NCBI GenBank assembly: GCA_905220665.1
Contig: CAJNAR010000177.1
Span: forward strand, 434,001 to 498,000
Source: Albugo candida
Taxonomy: Eukaryota > Oomycota > Peronosporomycetes > Albuginales > Albuginaceae
DNA: 64,000 nucleotides
Reading direction: 5' to 3'
Under the pieces are notes generated by a model, which saw only the letters and a program-made list of their open reading frames with translations, was not told the DNA's origin and did no database searches. The first letter of the stretch is position 1; each line of letters opens with the position of its first letter. The position numbers and the translations under genes are program-made. Below are positions 12,190 to 22,203 of this stretch, in pieces.

Positions 12190-12444
12190 CTAATGACTGC
12201 TTTTATCCTCTCTCTGGGATGGACTTAAAAAGATGCTGTAGCCACTCTGGATCAATAGCAGAACATGTCTGTTTAAGTTGAAGCTACTGTTCTTTGCTGT
12301 TCATGTATGTCCATACATCCTCAATGAAATTGAGATCTGGTGAGTTTGCAGACCAATCTGGCTTGCCCATGCTGCGGTCGTCACACCATTTTCTGGGCGC
12401 TTTTGCGCGATGGACAGGCGCACCATCTTCCATGAGTATGGCAC
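12190..12444 (-). pseudogene. Tc1/mariner transposase, C-terminal part (downstream half of split copy)
   Basis: Minus-strand translation shows LMEDGAPVHRAK, which contains the second catalytic Asp region. DWSANSPDLNFIEDVWTYM follows, the classic Tc1/mariner tail with the third acidic residue in SPDLN-FIED. A stop falls soon after. The N-terminal half lies at 14219-14930 on the same strand. Both halves carry the same 13 bases at their broken ends (12432-12444 and 14219-14231) in the same codon phase, so they appear to be one transposase cut by an insertion. Confidence 0.85.
12432..12444. repeat. Target-site duplication, left copy (13 bp)
   Basis: ATGAGTATGGCAC here is repeated exactly at 14219-14231. 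The two copies bound the 1.77-kb insertion that splits the Tc1/mariner transposase. Confidence 0.8.
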
Positions 12445-12780
12445 CAGGGCGAGCATACTCAGTTAAGGGTGTTCGCTCGTAGTACTTTTTAATTAGACAC
12501 CGTTCTGTTACTACAGTTTGGTGGTTAGCTACTCTATTCTAATCACTAGTATGTAACGCTCTGAAGAGCCCGGTCCAACTCCTGTACACTTATTTTCTGG
12601 TGTAGTTTCCAGCGGGCTTGACACGTCCATATCTTCATTGATTAGGTTGATTTTTAACGTGAAGGAATCTTTGCCTCCGCCGAAGGGCCCGCCGGCAGCC
12701 CTTTTTCCACCGCCGGGATTCGAACCGGGGTACACACGGTCAGAAAACATGTGTACTATCCGCTAAGCCCCCCGACGGGG
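12445..12780 (-). mobile_element. tRNA-derived SINE, second family, minus orientation
   Basis: On the minus strand the head (about 12775 to 12700) reads GGGGCTTAGCGGATAGTACA, then CCCCGGTTCGAATCCCGG. These are an A-box-like and a perfect B-box-like (GGTTCGAATCC) RNA polymerase III promoter. The T-arm has one mismatch and there is no intact cloverleaf, so this is not a working tRNA gene. The body runs to the 13-bp target duplication at 12444. It lacks a poly(A) tail and differs in sequence from the SINE at 13990-14218. Confidence 0.6.
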
Positions 12781-12997
12781 TCTGTTGACCCTAGCTCAGT
12801 TGAAGGTGTCTATATTACTAGAATTAGACTAACTGACTTCTCTAGTTGCCTAGGTTATCTTAAATAACATATATACACATAAAAAACGTTTTGTGAAATA
12901 CCTGTGGGAGATTGATAAGATGTCGTCTCGTTGATAATTCCTTATCGTAGTAGCCCTCAGCATCCTTAGTACGAGACTGTGTCCAGCTTGTTAATGC

Positions 12998-13029
12998 CGT
13001 AAAGTTGTAAAGTTGTAAAGTTGTAAAAG
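12998..13029. repeat. Short tandem repeat (GTAAAGTT)n
   Basis: About three and a half copies of the 8-base unit GTAAAGTT lie inside LINE 1. Confidence 0.7.
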
Positions 13030-13397
13030 TGGTCCAAAAGTGCCGTGGTTTGCAAATTGCTGTGTGCCACACTACGGTGAGCATAACCAGCCAACTAGGA
13101 CAAGGATCTGAGTTGTACTTGCATTTTGACTTGTCTGTGCCGTACCCGCAGTAATGATCTTCGGCTACTGAAAAATGCACCAAATGATCCTTGCGTTGCG
13201 AATTGATCCAGCACCTTTGCAAGCCGAACGCGTTCCTCGTGGTCATAACACTGTCTTCGAAAGTACCGAACGTGCGCACTAAACGTGGTGTAGATCACGG
13301 AAAGGGCTGGAACTGTCGGAGTTGCAGATCGCTGATCGAACAAACGACGATTCCGATCTTACCATATGAAGTGCAGTGTCACCGCTTGCAATGCTAG

Positions 13398-13985
13398 TCA
13401 TAAATCTGCGATAATGTCGAAATAGTCTTTCCAATCCGACCGTAGTGTTGGTACGATTGAACATAAAATATGCGTCCAACGCGGTCGAGAGGAGAAAAAC
13501 TGATCCCAACTAGGGAGTAACTCCCTCCATAACTGTGCCGTGTGATCGCACTCTAAAAAGAGATGTTGATCGGATTCCACTGCCCCATACGAAGGCTGCG
13601 TGCACAATATGATGTCGGGCTGAATATCCTTTAAGAACCAGAAACGAGATCGAACTGGCAGCATTCGGAAGGCTAGACGTGATGTAGCCATAAAAGTTCG
13701 AACTCGTTCTGAATCCAGTGCGCCCGATCTCTCCCGTGATGACCAATGTGTCGACATCGGATGACTCTTGGTTGGTTCGGGAGGTTTCCAGACGATTCGG
13801 GATAGTTGTGAGCGTGAAATAGATGGAAAATAATGTTTCCTTTCCGTGCTTTTTACTCCCACATAAAACGATCTGCCACTTGTGGTTGGTATAATCGAAG
13901 TGATGATACCAGTCTTCGAGTGTATACGCTGGAGAATCTGAGTGACTTCATTGTAAAGTCGACTCAGCAACTTTTCTTCAGCCAT
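13398..13985 (-). pseudogene. LINE 1 C-terminal RT-associated zinc region
   Basis: The 195-codon ORF ends the LINE polyprotein. It contains SDQHLFLECDHTAQLWRELL, which matches the zf-RVT pattern (E-x-x-x-H-L-F-x-x-C then a-x-x-L-W) found after the RT of many LINEs. An upstream segment (SFYVGVKSTERKHYF, SRSQLSRIVWKPP) recurs in LINE 2 at 55250-55130. The C-terminal extension continues in other frames at 13509-13095 (RSATPTVPALSVIYTTFSAH), also shared with LINE 2. The start codon is only where truncation left an ATG. No complete product can be made. Confidence 0.78.
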
Positions 13986-13989
13986 ATCC

Positions 13990-14218
13990 GATGTCGACCC
14001 TAGCTCAGTCAGTTGAGCACGCGGGCCCCCTGCCAGACGTCGGTAGTTCTATCCCAGCAACTGTGGGCAGCGGTTTGAGCCCACCCAAGCAGAAATCTTG
14101 AGAAATATCTGCCTCCATAGGTTTCTAGTCAGACTTCAGTGATATTCACACGGTCGGAAGCTCATGATAGGATAAGAAAGGTAGTTAAAGAACAAGATAA
14201 AACATTGTAATGAAATTT
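13990..14218 (+). mobile_element. tRNA-derived SINE, first family, copy 1
   Basis: The head has an A box (CCCTAGCTCAGTCAGTTGAG) and a B box (GGTAGTTCTATCCC). The body then reads GTGGGCAGCGGTTTGAGCCC, ATATCTGCCTCC and CATGATAGGATAAG. All of this is shared with the SINE at 44308-44558. The tail is decayed (TGTAATGAAATTT), not poly(A). It ends exactly at the right copy of the 13-bp duplication (14219). A few bases of the same head also occur at 12783-12800, on the other side of LINE 1. Confidence 0.82.
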
Positions 14219-14231
14219 ATGAGTATGGCAC
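14219..14231. repeat. Target-site duplication, right copy (13 bp)
   Basis: ATGAGTATGGCAC, an exact copy of 12432-12444. It marks the other end of the nested insertion in the Tc1/mariner element. Confidence 0.8.
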
Positions 14232-14930
14232 TTCCAGCATTGAGAAGGCCTTCCCAGAAGCCAGCCAACTCACCATCGTGACCTGGTGTGACAAAGGCAG
14301 CTGCTGTACAACGATTTGGTGCCATAAGCACAAGCTAGCTTCTCTTGCTATCCTGGAAGGCACCTCAGACCATTACTGAAGAACTCCTTGACTTCTAAGA
14401 AGGTACCAAGCAGTCTGTCAGGTACCTCTCATTGGTAGATCGCCTGACCAAAAGTAGGCGAAAAAGCTTTCCAATATTAAAGCTGGCCTCATCAATCCAG
14501 CAGATTGATTTCCAGAACTCCATGGTGGAATTCTGGGATCTTTTTGCAAAGTCGCGACTCTTAGCAGTGTGTGGCTTGTTTAAAAATGGTTTTTCTAAAC
14601 CCCCACTCGAGCAAACAGAGAAGCGACATGTAAAGACTCTCGCATTGCATTCTGACCAGCTATATTTGGTATGTTGGTGGTAATTTCGGCCAGAGTTGAA
14701 CGTCTTGCACCCTTGGTGCTGCCAACAAGAGTTCTGACTTCCCTTCTGAAAGTTTTTTTCGGCCTTCCAAGACTTTTCTTTGGCAGAGCTGTGATTTCTT
14801 TATTGCACCTCTCCATGATGCGTCGCACCTACCGCTCATTTGTGCTGAACATGCAGGCAATTTTCACAAGGCTGCCTCATTCAACAAGTGCGCAAACGTT
14901 CCTCAGCTGTTAAAGTATGTTTTTGTGCAG
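14219..14930 (-). pseudogene. Tc1/mariner transposase, N-terminal part (upstream half of split copy)
   Basis: Minus-strand pieces show ELTAEERLRT (start of the first helix-turn-helix) and KKSLGRPKKT with RRSTLAEITTNI (GRPR-like linker and second helix-turn-helix). KPFLNKPHTAKSRDFA and WIDEASFNIGKLF follow; the latter holds the first catalytic Asp in the D-E-A/S motif. Then comes SSVMV with GAF. At least one frameshift and several stops (for example near 14390 and 14345) break it. The downstream half lies at 12190-12444 beyond the nested insertion. An intact protein would cut and paste the element at TA sites. Confidence 0.85.
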
Positions 14931-16151
14931 TTTCAGCAATATTTTAAAAATTCGAAGGTGAAGTAGTGGTTTGTTCAAGCGCAAGCTTGCGGTTTTGAGT
15001 CCAAAAAAATAAGAAAAGCGAACAATCATTTCTGGAGGGTACTATACAGTGGCAATTCTCAAGACATATGGATTTGGTCTATTGAGGTTTACGTTCTAAC
15101 ATGGTCCCTCTTCACCTTATGCATAATGGGTACATTGTATAAAAACGAGTTTGCAATCAAAACCACCATGGGATGCTCGATTAATAAGCAGAACCACGAT
15201 GTGTTTTGTGATCGTATAACACAATTCAGAGTCAGTTTGTTGGCATTGCAACGTGAAGTGAACATATGATCGGTGCCACGGGTCACTCAGTCCGAATTGA
15301 GCCTTTTGCTGCAACTCAAGTAAGAGCTAAATAATCGGCTGCACGTATGCTCGCAATTGATGATCTGGCTTAGTGGCGACGCCCTTTGATAGAAAATATG
15401 TGCTCCTTTGTGGTGCATTTCAAACGCGGATTTCGTAATCAAGCTGATTTGAGTCTGCTTACATTGTCAAAATTAGGTCTCGGCAAGCAATGTTTCAGTA
15501 ACGATAAATAGTGTGACAATCGGTTTATTCACGACACCGCACCTTGAATCGACAACAAAACGCAAAGCGGACTCGGTCTGTTTATTTTCTATGAAGAAGT
15601 GTACGACTGTTACTTCAGTTGTGTCTTCCAGAATTGCATATTTTTTGTGTAAAGGTAAGTGGAAAAGTAAATTAACGGTTCAGACTCGTTTTAGTACTGG
15701 CAAGATGATTTAAGTCAGAGAGTGATCCATATTATGCAAGAAGATAAATGGTAGGGAGCGATCAACATACTGGAGGTAAGAAAACACAAGCGAAAATGAT
15801 AATGAATATAGAAAGCGCGTACTGCAGATGTGCAATTAATTCCACACATTAATTGCAACATCGTACTGTGATCGTGATAAAGCTTCTGCACTTGTCGACC
15901 TCAAAGCACTCGAGTTAGTCGCCATAACCATTGAAACTTATGAACAACATCACTGTACTATCCTTTTGAACCCATCGTCGATGCGATATTCGAATGTATG
16001 AGAAACAACATGAGACAATCTGATGTGCTGGCGACGCAAAGTGTCGCAGCCTATTCTTGGCTCATGTTGCATTTAGTTTACCACAACGTGGTACTTCCGG
16101 CAAAGTACTATTTGTGGTTTCATATTAGATGAATGCGCTGCCACCCATTAA
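14931..16151. other. No supported gene
   Basis: About 1.2 kb of AT-rich sequence with short ORFs only. It lies between the Tc1/mariner relic and the promoter-like motif of the secreted-protein candidate. Confidence 0.4.
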
Positions 16152-16167
16152 TCATTTTTGAATTTCA
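16152..16167 (+). promoter_or_regulatory. Core-promoter-like motif resembling oomycete Inr/FPR
   Basis: TCATTTTTGAATTTCA lies 44-59 bases before the ATG at 16211. It resembles the published oomycete core promoter (GCTCATTYYNCAWTTT-like, Inr plus flanking region). Transcription would start at its 5' side, giving a short leader. The match is imperfect at the central CA. Confidence 0.45.
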
Positions 16168-16210
16168 TCAATTGAGCACACATACACAAACACACTTCCC
16201 TTCATAGAAT

Positions 16211-16969
16211 ATGACACGATTGTATCTGGTTGGCTTACTTGGCATTGGTGCGGCTGGAATGCATATAAAATACAATCAGATCGGACGCCTCCCGCTCCTA
16301 ATCAAACCTCTGGAACTATACAAAGATAAGGATCCTGTCTTATCGGCAGTCAAGTACGTGGAGAATAAAGACAAGCTAATTGAAGCAATTAAAGAATATA
16401 CGATGACATACGAACGCATTATCTTGGACCAAGTAGATTTTTTTTTTAAAACGGATGCGGATGCCTCGAAATTCTGGAAAGATCTTACCTTTTTGCCAGT
16501 CGAACCACATTCTATACAAGTATTTCTAAGGGACAAGCCATCACACTTTCTTGCTGATAAATTTCCTTCCTATCTGGTCGTGTTTTATTCCCACACCGCT
16601 TGGAATGAACTATACAATACTGTGAAACCCAGTCCCAAAACCGTTGATCTCGATCCTTCCAATCTCAGATCCATCATTTCCGAACTTTCTAATTCCAAAG
16701 AAAACAAAACAGATAATTTTGCCCCGAGAGCCATTGACTACTTTACTAAAGGTCTGGAAGGAAAAACATTTTATATTGACTTTAAAGATCCTAACAAAAA
16801 GCTTGGAAGCAATCTGATTGAATCCGCAAGTCTTTCATCTGACCAAATTCATCTCAAAAACGGTGTCACTCCCAGTGATTTAATTGTGAAGGAACAAAAG
16901 CGTTTCACTCGAGTCGAGAGTCCTGATATCGACCAACGATTTCAAGTCTACCAAATTGTAAATATCTGA
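16211..16969 (+). CDS. Intact secreted-protein candidate, cysteine-free, 252 residues
   Basis: This is the longest clean ORF in the window that is not transposon. The N-terminus (MTRLYLVGLLGIGAAGMHI) looks like a weak signal peptide or signal anchor: one positive charge, then about 14 hydrophobic residues, with possible cleavage around residue 17. The rest is polar and Lys/Asp-rich and contains no cysteine. It shows no RXLR, no LxLFLAK, no CHxC and no second membrane helix. ATG at 16211 was chosen because it places the hydrophobic stretch first and follows the core-promoter-like motif at 16152 closely. Codon use appears unbroken, with no stops or frameshifts. It may be a lineage-specific secreted protein of an oomycete, but that is inference, and no family is recognised. 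The nearest features on both sides are non-coding DNA and transposons. Confidence 0.7.
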   Translation: MTRLYLVGLLGIGAAGMHIKYNQIGRLPLLIKPLELYKDKDPVLSAVKYVENKDKLIEAIKEYTMTYERIILDQVDFFFKTDADASKFWKDLTFLPVEPHSIQVFLRDKPSHFLADKFPSYLVVFYSHTAWNELYNTVKPSPKTVDLDPSNLRSIISELSNSKENKTDNFAPRAIDYFTKGLEGKTFYIDFKDPNKKLGSNLIESASLSSDQIHLKNGVTPSDLIVKEQKRFTRVESPDIDQRFQVYQIVNI

Positions 16970-19900
16970 AAGTATCTAACAAGTACACTTCTCATGCTTC
17001 TAATCTGTTTTATCGCTTCTATGATACTGTTCTTTAAGCCCGATAACTATGATACTCACGCTGTGATATAGAAATCTTTAGTCTTATAAACTGCTCGATC
17101 AGCTAGTAAGACTCGTTCCGCCTTGAGATTTTTCACATTCATACACACGCGCCACCTTCGTATTATGTCCTCAATCCATTACATCGCGCCTAGGCCCTAT
17201 GATGTGATCAAGTCGAATTCATCACAGATAACGACAAATCTCGCTCGTTTTTCAACACCCACCAAACACGATGAGCCTAACCGCTCTTCTACAATCAATC
17301 CATTGCAAGCTTGCTCTCCTCAATCGTGTCGCTCTAGAACCGATGCCTCAATCTCTCTCGGAAGCTTACGTCTTAATTTGGAGTTCGGACTTCACGCCCG
17401 GTCCTGAAGTCAAAATCGATCTCACTATGTGGGGTGGTCGTTGACGCGCGCTCCTTTTTTGTAAAAAATAGCTCCAGTCCTTGAGGAGCGTTCTGAAAAC
17501 ACTTTTAGAGACGTACCGATCTGAAGGTTGAACTGTTTTAACAATGAAAATATTCATACTTTCCCAATTTTTTGTCGGCTGGTGATCCTCTCGTTTCAAA
17601 GCCTAGAATTCACTGATATATAAAGCGATAGCTAGTATAAGCCTGTTATGGTTTCTCGAAGCTCAGTCTGCATCAATATCGATAAAGGCGCTTGCATCAT
17701 GACTCGAGGTCACGGGGATGTCACACACTCAGTTCACCGAGCGAAGTCAAGATCTATGTGCAGTAGCCACACGAACACTTGCTTTTTGCGAATAGTTGCA
17801 ATCAGAATTACCCAACAACATTGCAGTGGTTGTGAAGAACGTATTTGATACCCTGATTTCGTGCATCCCGCGTTCAAGCATCATTTGTGGCCCCAGCATC
17901 ATACGTTCACTGTATCTGGCTGCTATGTGTATGGAAGCAGATCGGGAATCATCGATGAGTTCTTCATGTCTTCTATGCTGTGTTGATGTGATCAGTAATA
18001 TGCCGTATTTGTAAGGATACGGCTACAAAGGAAGATATTTTGAAGCTGCCAAAGAAATGCGTCAAGTTACGTCATCTAAATCGTTCGCATGGAGAATCAT
18101 TACTTCGACATACCTAGTCCAAGCTCAACTCACTACGTACTTGTGCGTAGCGATATATTCCTATCCTTTATACAACGTGATTCAGGTCATCTAAGGTGTC
18201 GCATCATCCAGTGGCAACGCCCAGAATGAGATCCCCCAATAATAGTTGTTGACCATAGCATTCATGAGTATCAATTGCGTCAATCTGGGAAGAGTTTCAT
18301 CATGATGTACACTGGTGAGCTGAGAATTCCGTGTGACTCCATGATAAGCATTTGAGTTTGTCGATTGAGAAGGGGAAAATTATGAGAGGACGAGCTATTT
18401 CCTTGACGTTCCTTTCTGTTTTCTGCTTACACTGTACCTCTTTTTATCGACAATTGATCTTTTAACGCGGTTTCCTTGCCTTTGGCGCCTCCCATGTGAT
18501 CTGTGATGCTCATATGGGAGAATTGACGTATTATAATCCTGATGCGGTCAATCGACTTCTTTATCATTCGCCCTACCTACTTTGAATTGTTCACGATCAA
18601 CACTTCTTTCAGGCTGATCTTTTTATGGATATATTGATGCTTACTCTCGTCGCCTTTTTCATGTACATTTGATATCTCTGAGTTGGTTGACTCTACCCGT
18701 CATTTTCCCTTTTCCGGAATCGAAAGACTCAATTTTGAGCATTACATTTATGAAAGCTGCATTTATGCAGCTTCAATGCCTTTTTTTCGAAAATTCATTT
18801 ATCCTAGTTATGAAAGTGGACATACATGCTTTTATGGCGATGTTAAGCTTTTTCCGTTCGGCGGCAGAAAACGAATCTTGTTTATCGCTCGACGCGTTGT
18901 CCGTATATGCTTTTTTGCAAGACTTCTACCAATACTAGATACAACTCATCGACTTCCATATTTTCCCATCCAACGTTCCTCCTTCATTTCTTCTAGCCAG
19001 CTCCTAGACGTATTATCTCTGACTCGAGCAATGTTATTGGAGCGACGTTTTGTTAGTGTCCATTGATAGTATATGAAATGATGTCTAAAGATCGAGCTTT
19101 TATCTCCGAAGCAGAAACGGAGAGTTAGAAAAAGCTAATTGGCCTGTAATTGCGGGTTATCGATCACAACGACCAACTGTGTAAACAATTAGCATGAATG
19201 GATAATGCCTAATGAATTACAGCGTTTCCGCAAAAAGGCATTTCACTTTCAATTGTGCGATCGGTATTGCGGCGATGAGATGTAGCGACCGATTATCTGA
19301 TGCTTTGGTTCTGCGACCATGAGATATTTTTGATGAGTTCTCCAACAAATGCACATGTAAGGTCTATTTAAATTGCATTTATCGCAGATATATACGTTGA
19401 AGTTCCGGGACCCTTTGCGAGCGTTTTGGATGGGACACTGTACGTGTTGCATTCTAAACCAACGACATCAATTGTTCAAAATTGACCTTCTCCGCGATAA
19501 AAGTGATCATCAATACCGTTTGATATTTCCTTCTCACAAACGTACGCTGTGTTGTATCGTCAGTTTATTGACATCCTAGGCCAAAAACTGTACATAGTCA
19601 TTCCTCTTTTGTTTGAATGCCTTGCATGCTTTATTTCCTTTTATTACAGCCACGAAAAAAAAAATTGCGCAGCGTACGATCTTTCCCGTGGGGTGTTTTA
19701 AATATAGCCGATCTTAGGAAGACATGTGAGTAGTAGAGAAGGCTTTCTTCGCAAGTATTCTCGGTGAAATGTATCTCGAGTATAAAAAATCATAGCAAAC
19801 TCGCAAGAAGGCAGTCTATCAAATATCAACGTGATTAAGTCAATTCGTTTGCACTTGTGCAAATGAGCCATCCAGAAATATCATCTACGACATGTAATCA

Positions 19901-20268
19901 TTCACAGCATCGAATGTTTTTCTGTTGTAAGTTCATCTATAGATCTTCCTGCAAAAATGGAGCTGTGTGACTTATTACGTCGCGTGCAATGAAAGCATCA
20001 AACTTGATGAAACTCCGACTTCCGTCTAATAAACGGAAATCCTTCTAGAAGATTCATGGTTAATCTTCATTGTGTATTTCGTGTAAACTTAGAAACGTAG
20101 TTCGCTTAGCGGAGATTATTGCCAAGCGTTTTTAGGAGACATCGATCATTCTTTTACTTGGATTTAAGAGTTGAAAGATTAACATACAAGCTCTATATAT
20201 CCTAAAGTAACTTTTACCTAAAGAGGTTACTTTCGCTGATTATGCTTCTTCAGTAGGTTCTTACGCTA
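16970..20268. other. About 3.3 kb without a supported gene
   Basis: Short ORFs only. Two overlapping plus-strand frames at 18669-19066 are open for 90-127 codons, but they show no recognised domain and overlap each other, so neither is convincing. Confidence 0.4.
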
Positions 20269-22203
20269 TTAGTGAAGTGAAGTCGTCCCACACGGACGTT
20301 TAGGATTTAGGGTTTCAGACTTGCTTCCTGTACAGTCAAGGATGGCTGGAGGGGACAGGTCGGGGTTCCTAAGCGTGGACGGACAAAGTAAATGTTGCAG
20401 TGTCGGAGGTTTGGTGTAGCAGACCGTGATCGGTGCTTCGACCGAAGCTTCGAGTTCTCGGACTTGTAATAGCCTTCGAACCACTGCACGGGGTGGACCA
20501 TTGGGGATATATCTGAGCTTGTAGACGATGGGGACCGGTGAAGTGACGGGCTGAAAGTCGTTGCTGAAAGAGCTTTTCGGAAAACCGGAAGCAGGAGCTT
20601 AGGTAAGTACCCGCGGGCCTGTAACCGTTTATAGAAAAGATTGACAATCCGCCGGAAGTCAGCTGGGCGGCTGTTATGAGATTTGTATTTCTTCAGTAAG
20701 CCGTAAATGAGTCCTTTGAGGATACCGGGGGAGTGTGCGCTATTGGCTGGAATGTATAGATAGAGATTGAGAGCCTTCTGGTGTGTCTTAGTGATAAGAC
20801 GAGAACCTTCTTTCAGCATCCATAAGTCCAGGTGCGCAATCTGGGTCATGTGAACAACGTGAGTGACCCGGAGGCGGGATAGCTTAGTGAACATAGCTAA
20901 GAACCGCTTATAATCATAAGAATCCGGTCCTGGGTCCCAAACCAGGAACAGGTCGTCAATGAAGCGCCGGTAGTACAGTAGTCGTTGTTTGAATTGACTC
21001 TATAGAATATCCTCAAAGTAAGGTACTTACATTGAGGCGAAAGCTGTCGCGACAGGAGTTCCCATGGCAGTTCCCCTTTGTTAAGGCCAGACGATAGCAC
21101 AAAGGTGAAGTAGTTGTTCTTCATGGGGAGCTCCAGACCGCTAAGGATAGCCGTGTACCATTTATGTCCAGAGATTCGGCGGCTGATAAGACGAATTGCG
21201 TCGTCGATAGGAATGTGGGTGTAGAGTGACTCAACATCAGCCGTAATCAGTAGAGTGGACGGAGACACGGTAATAGCCGATTGCTCCTCAAGAATTAATG
21301 TGGGCTTCTGAGGTACGAGGGTATGCTGCGAAAGAAGGGTTGGAGTTGAAAGTCCAGCCACTTCGATAATCCTTGGAGCACACTGGCGGAGTTGGAGACA
21401 ATAGGTCGAATGCAAAGAACAGGATTTTTTTTTTTTTTATGGATCTTTGCGAGTGGATAGAACACGTTGAGTCGCGTATTTTCAAGATCGGACATAACGA
21501 TGGCTGTTGTTGACCAGTCAGAGTCGTATGAAAACTGTTTTGCTTGGTAATGGTACCAATTACGGACACGGGTTCGTAAAAGGCGAAGCAAAGCGTCGAC
21601 CGGAGCAGTACTACGTGTGTAAGCCGTCGGATCTTGGAGATGATCTAGGCAAAGACGGGTAAAATGCTCAGTTGTGAAAAGGGCCGGACCGAGATTTTTG
21701 TCGGCAAGGACGACTTTTAAGTCCGGACGTTGGCGCAGTTGATGGAACGTAGCTTGTTGTATATAATTCAAGTTTCGGCGCCGGGTCGGGGTCCAGCGAA
21801 AGTTGTAAAGGTTTCGCTCAACCGTTTGGAGTGTCATTTTGATAGCCGGAGTAGCAGGCTGGGGTTGAAACGACCGATTAGGAACATATATTTTGCGAAT
21901 AAAGTTCCGATTGTAATCCCCAAATTGCACACGAAGTCGGATGGATCGCATGAAGTCGGGGAGGGCAGAAAGAAGATCAGAATGGACCAGTGGCTTAGGA
22001 GTAGGACAGAATTTCAAGTTAAGTCCTAACAGACGATTCAAAGCCGGAGGAACAGGGATTGTATTAGGGACAAAGTTATGGTAGGCTAAGTTTCTAGCAA
22101 AGCTGTTATCCATAGTAGTAGAACGGCTCGATAAAAGAGCTAGTGCGTTCGCTTTGTCCGACCTGTGGAGTTGGATCGAGTCTTGTTTGGAGCGGGATCC
22201 CAC
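20269..22203 (-). pseudogene. Penelope-like reverse transcriptase, frameshifted
   Basis: The protein starts near MDNSFARNLAYHNF (an upstream ATG at 22203 is also in frame). KVVLADKNLGPALFT and CIRPIVSNSASVLQGLSKWL follow. Motif A is ITADVESLYTHIP (near 21250-21212). Motif B is GTAMGTPVATAFASM (near 21078-21040, in a shifted frame). Motif C is YYRRFIDDLFLVWD (catalytic IDD near 20963-20952). The thumb has NLYLYIPANSAHSPG and LIYGLLKKY. The C-terminus shows VCYTKPPTLQHLLCPSTL, matching the usual Penelope end pattern. At least three frame changes (near 21300, 21050 and 20580) and an in-frame stop just after motif B prevent expression. All three catalytic Asp positions can still be read. A run of 13-14 A lies within the coding strand near 21435. 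No GIY-YIG domain follows. Confidence 0.86.
20299..20315 (+). repeat. Telomeric repeat remnant at the 3' end of the Penelope-like element
   Basis: TTTAGGATTTAGGGTTT, about two and a half units of TTTAGGG with one changed base. The G-rich strand is on plus and the retroelement is antisense, so the order is G-strand telomere then cDNA. That is the order expected if a telomeric 3' end primed reverse transcription of the element RNA. Confidence 0.6.

Larger units (their letters stand above)
12801..13989 (-). mobile_element. LINE (non-LTR retrotransposon) 1, 5'-truncated
   Basis: The 3' part of a LINE on the minus strand, homologous to the copy at 54720-57480. It is flanked by TGTTGACCCTAGCTCAGT (about 12783) and TGTCGACCCTAGCTCAGT (about 13989). 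This 18-base pair of flanks has one mismatch and is part of a SINE head, so the LINE appears to have landed inside the SINE. There is no poly(A) tail at the 3' end. Homology to the other copy stops at the right flank, which is a typical 5' truncation. Confidence 0.75.

Noticed and set aside
12700..12780. Possible functional tRNA gene on the minus strand
   Set aside because: The B box is perfect, but the T stem has a mismatch, the cloverleaf does not close, and the sequence continues into a SINE-like body.
18669..19066. Two overlapping plus-strand ORFs as genes
   Set aside because: They occupy two frames of the same DNA, have no recognised motif, and look like chance openings rich in Phe, Leu and Ser.
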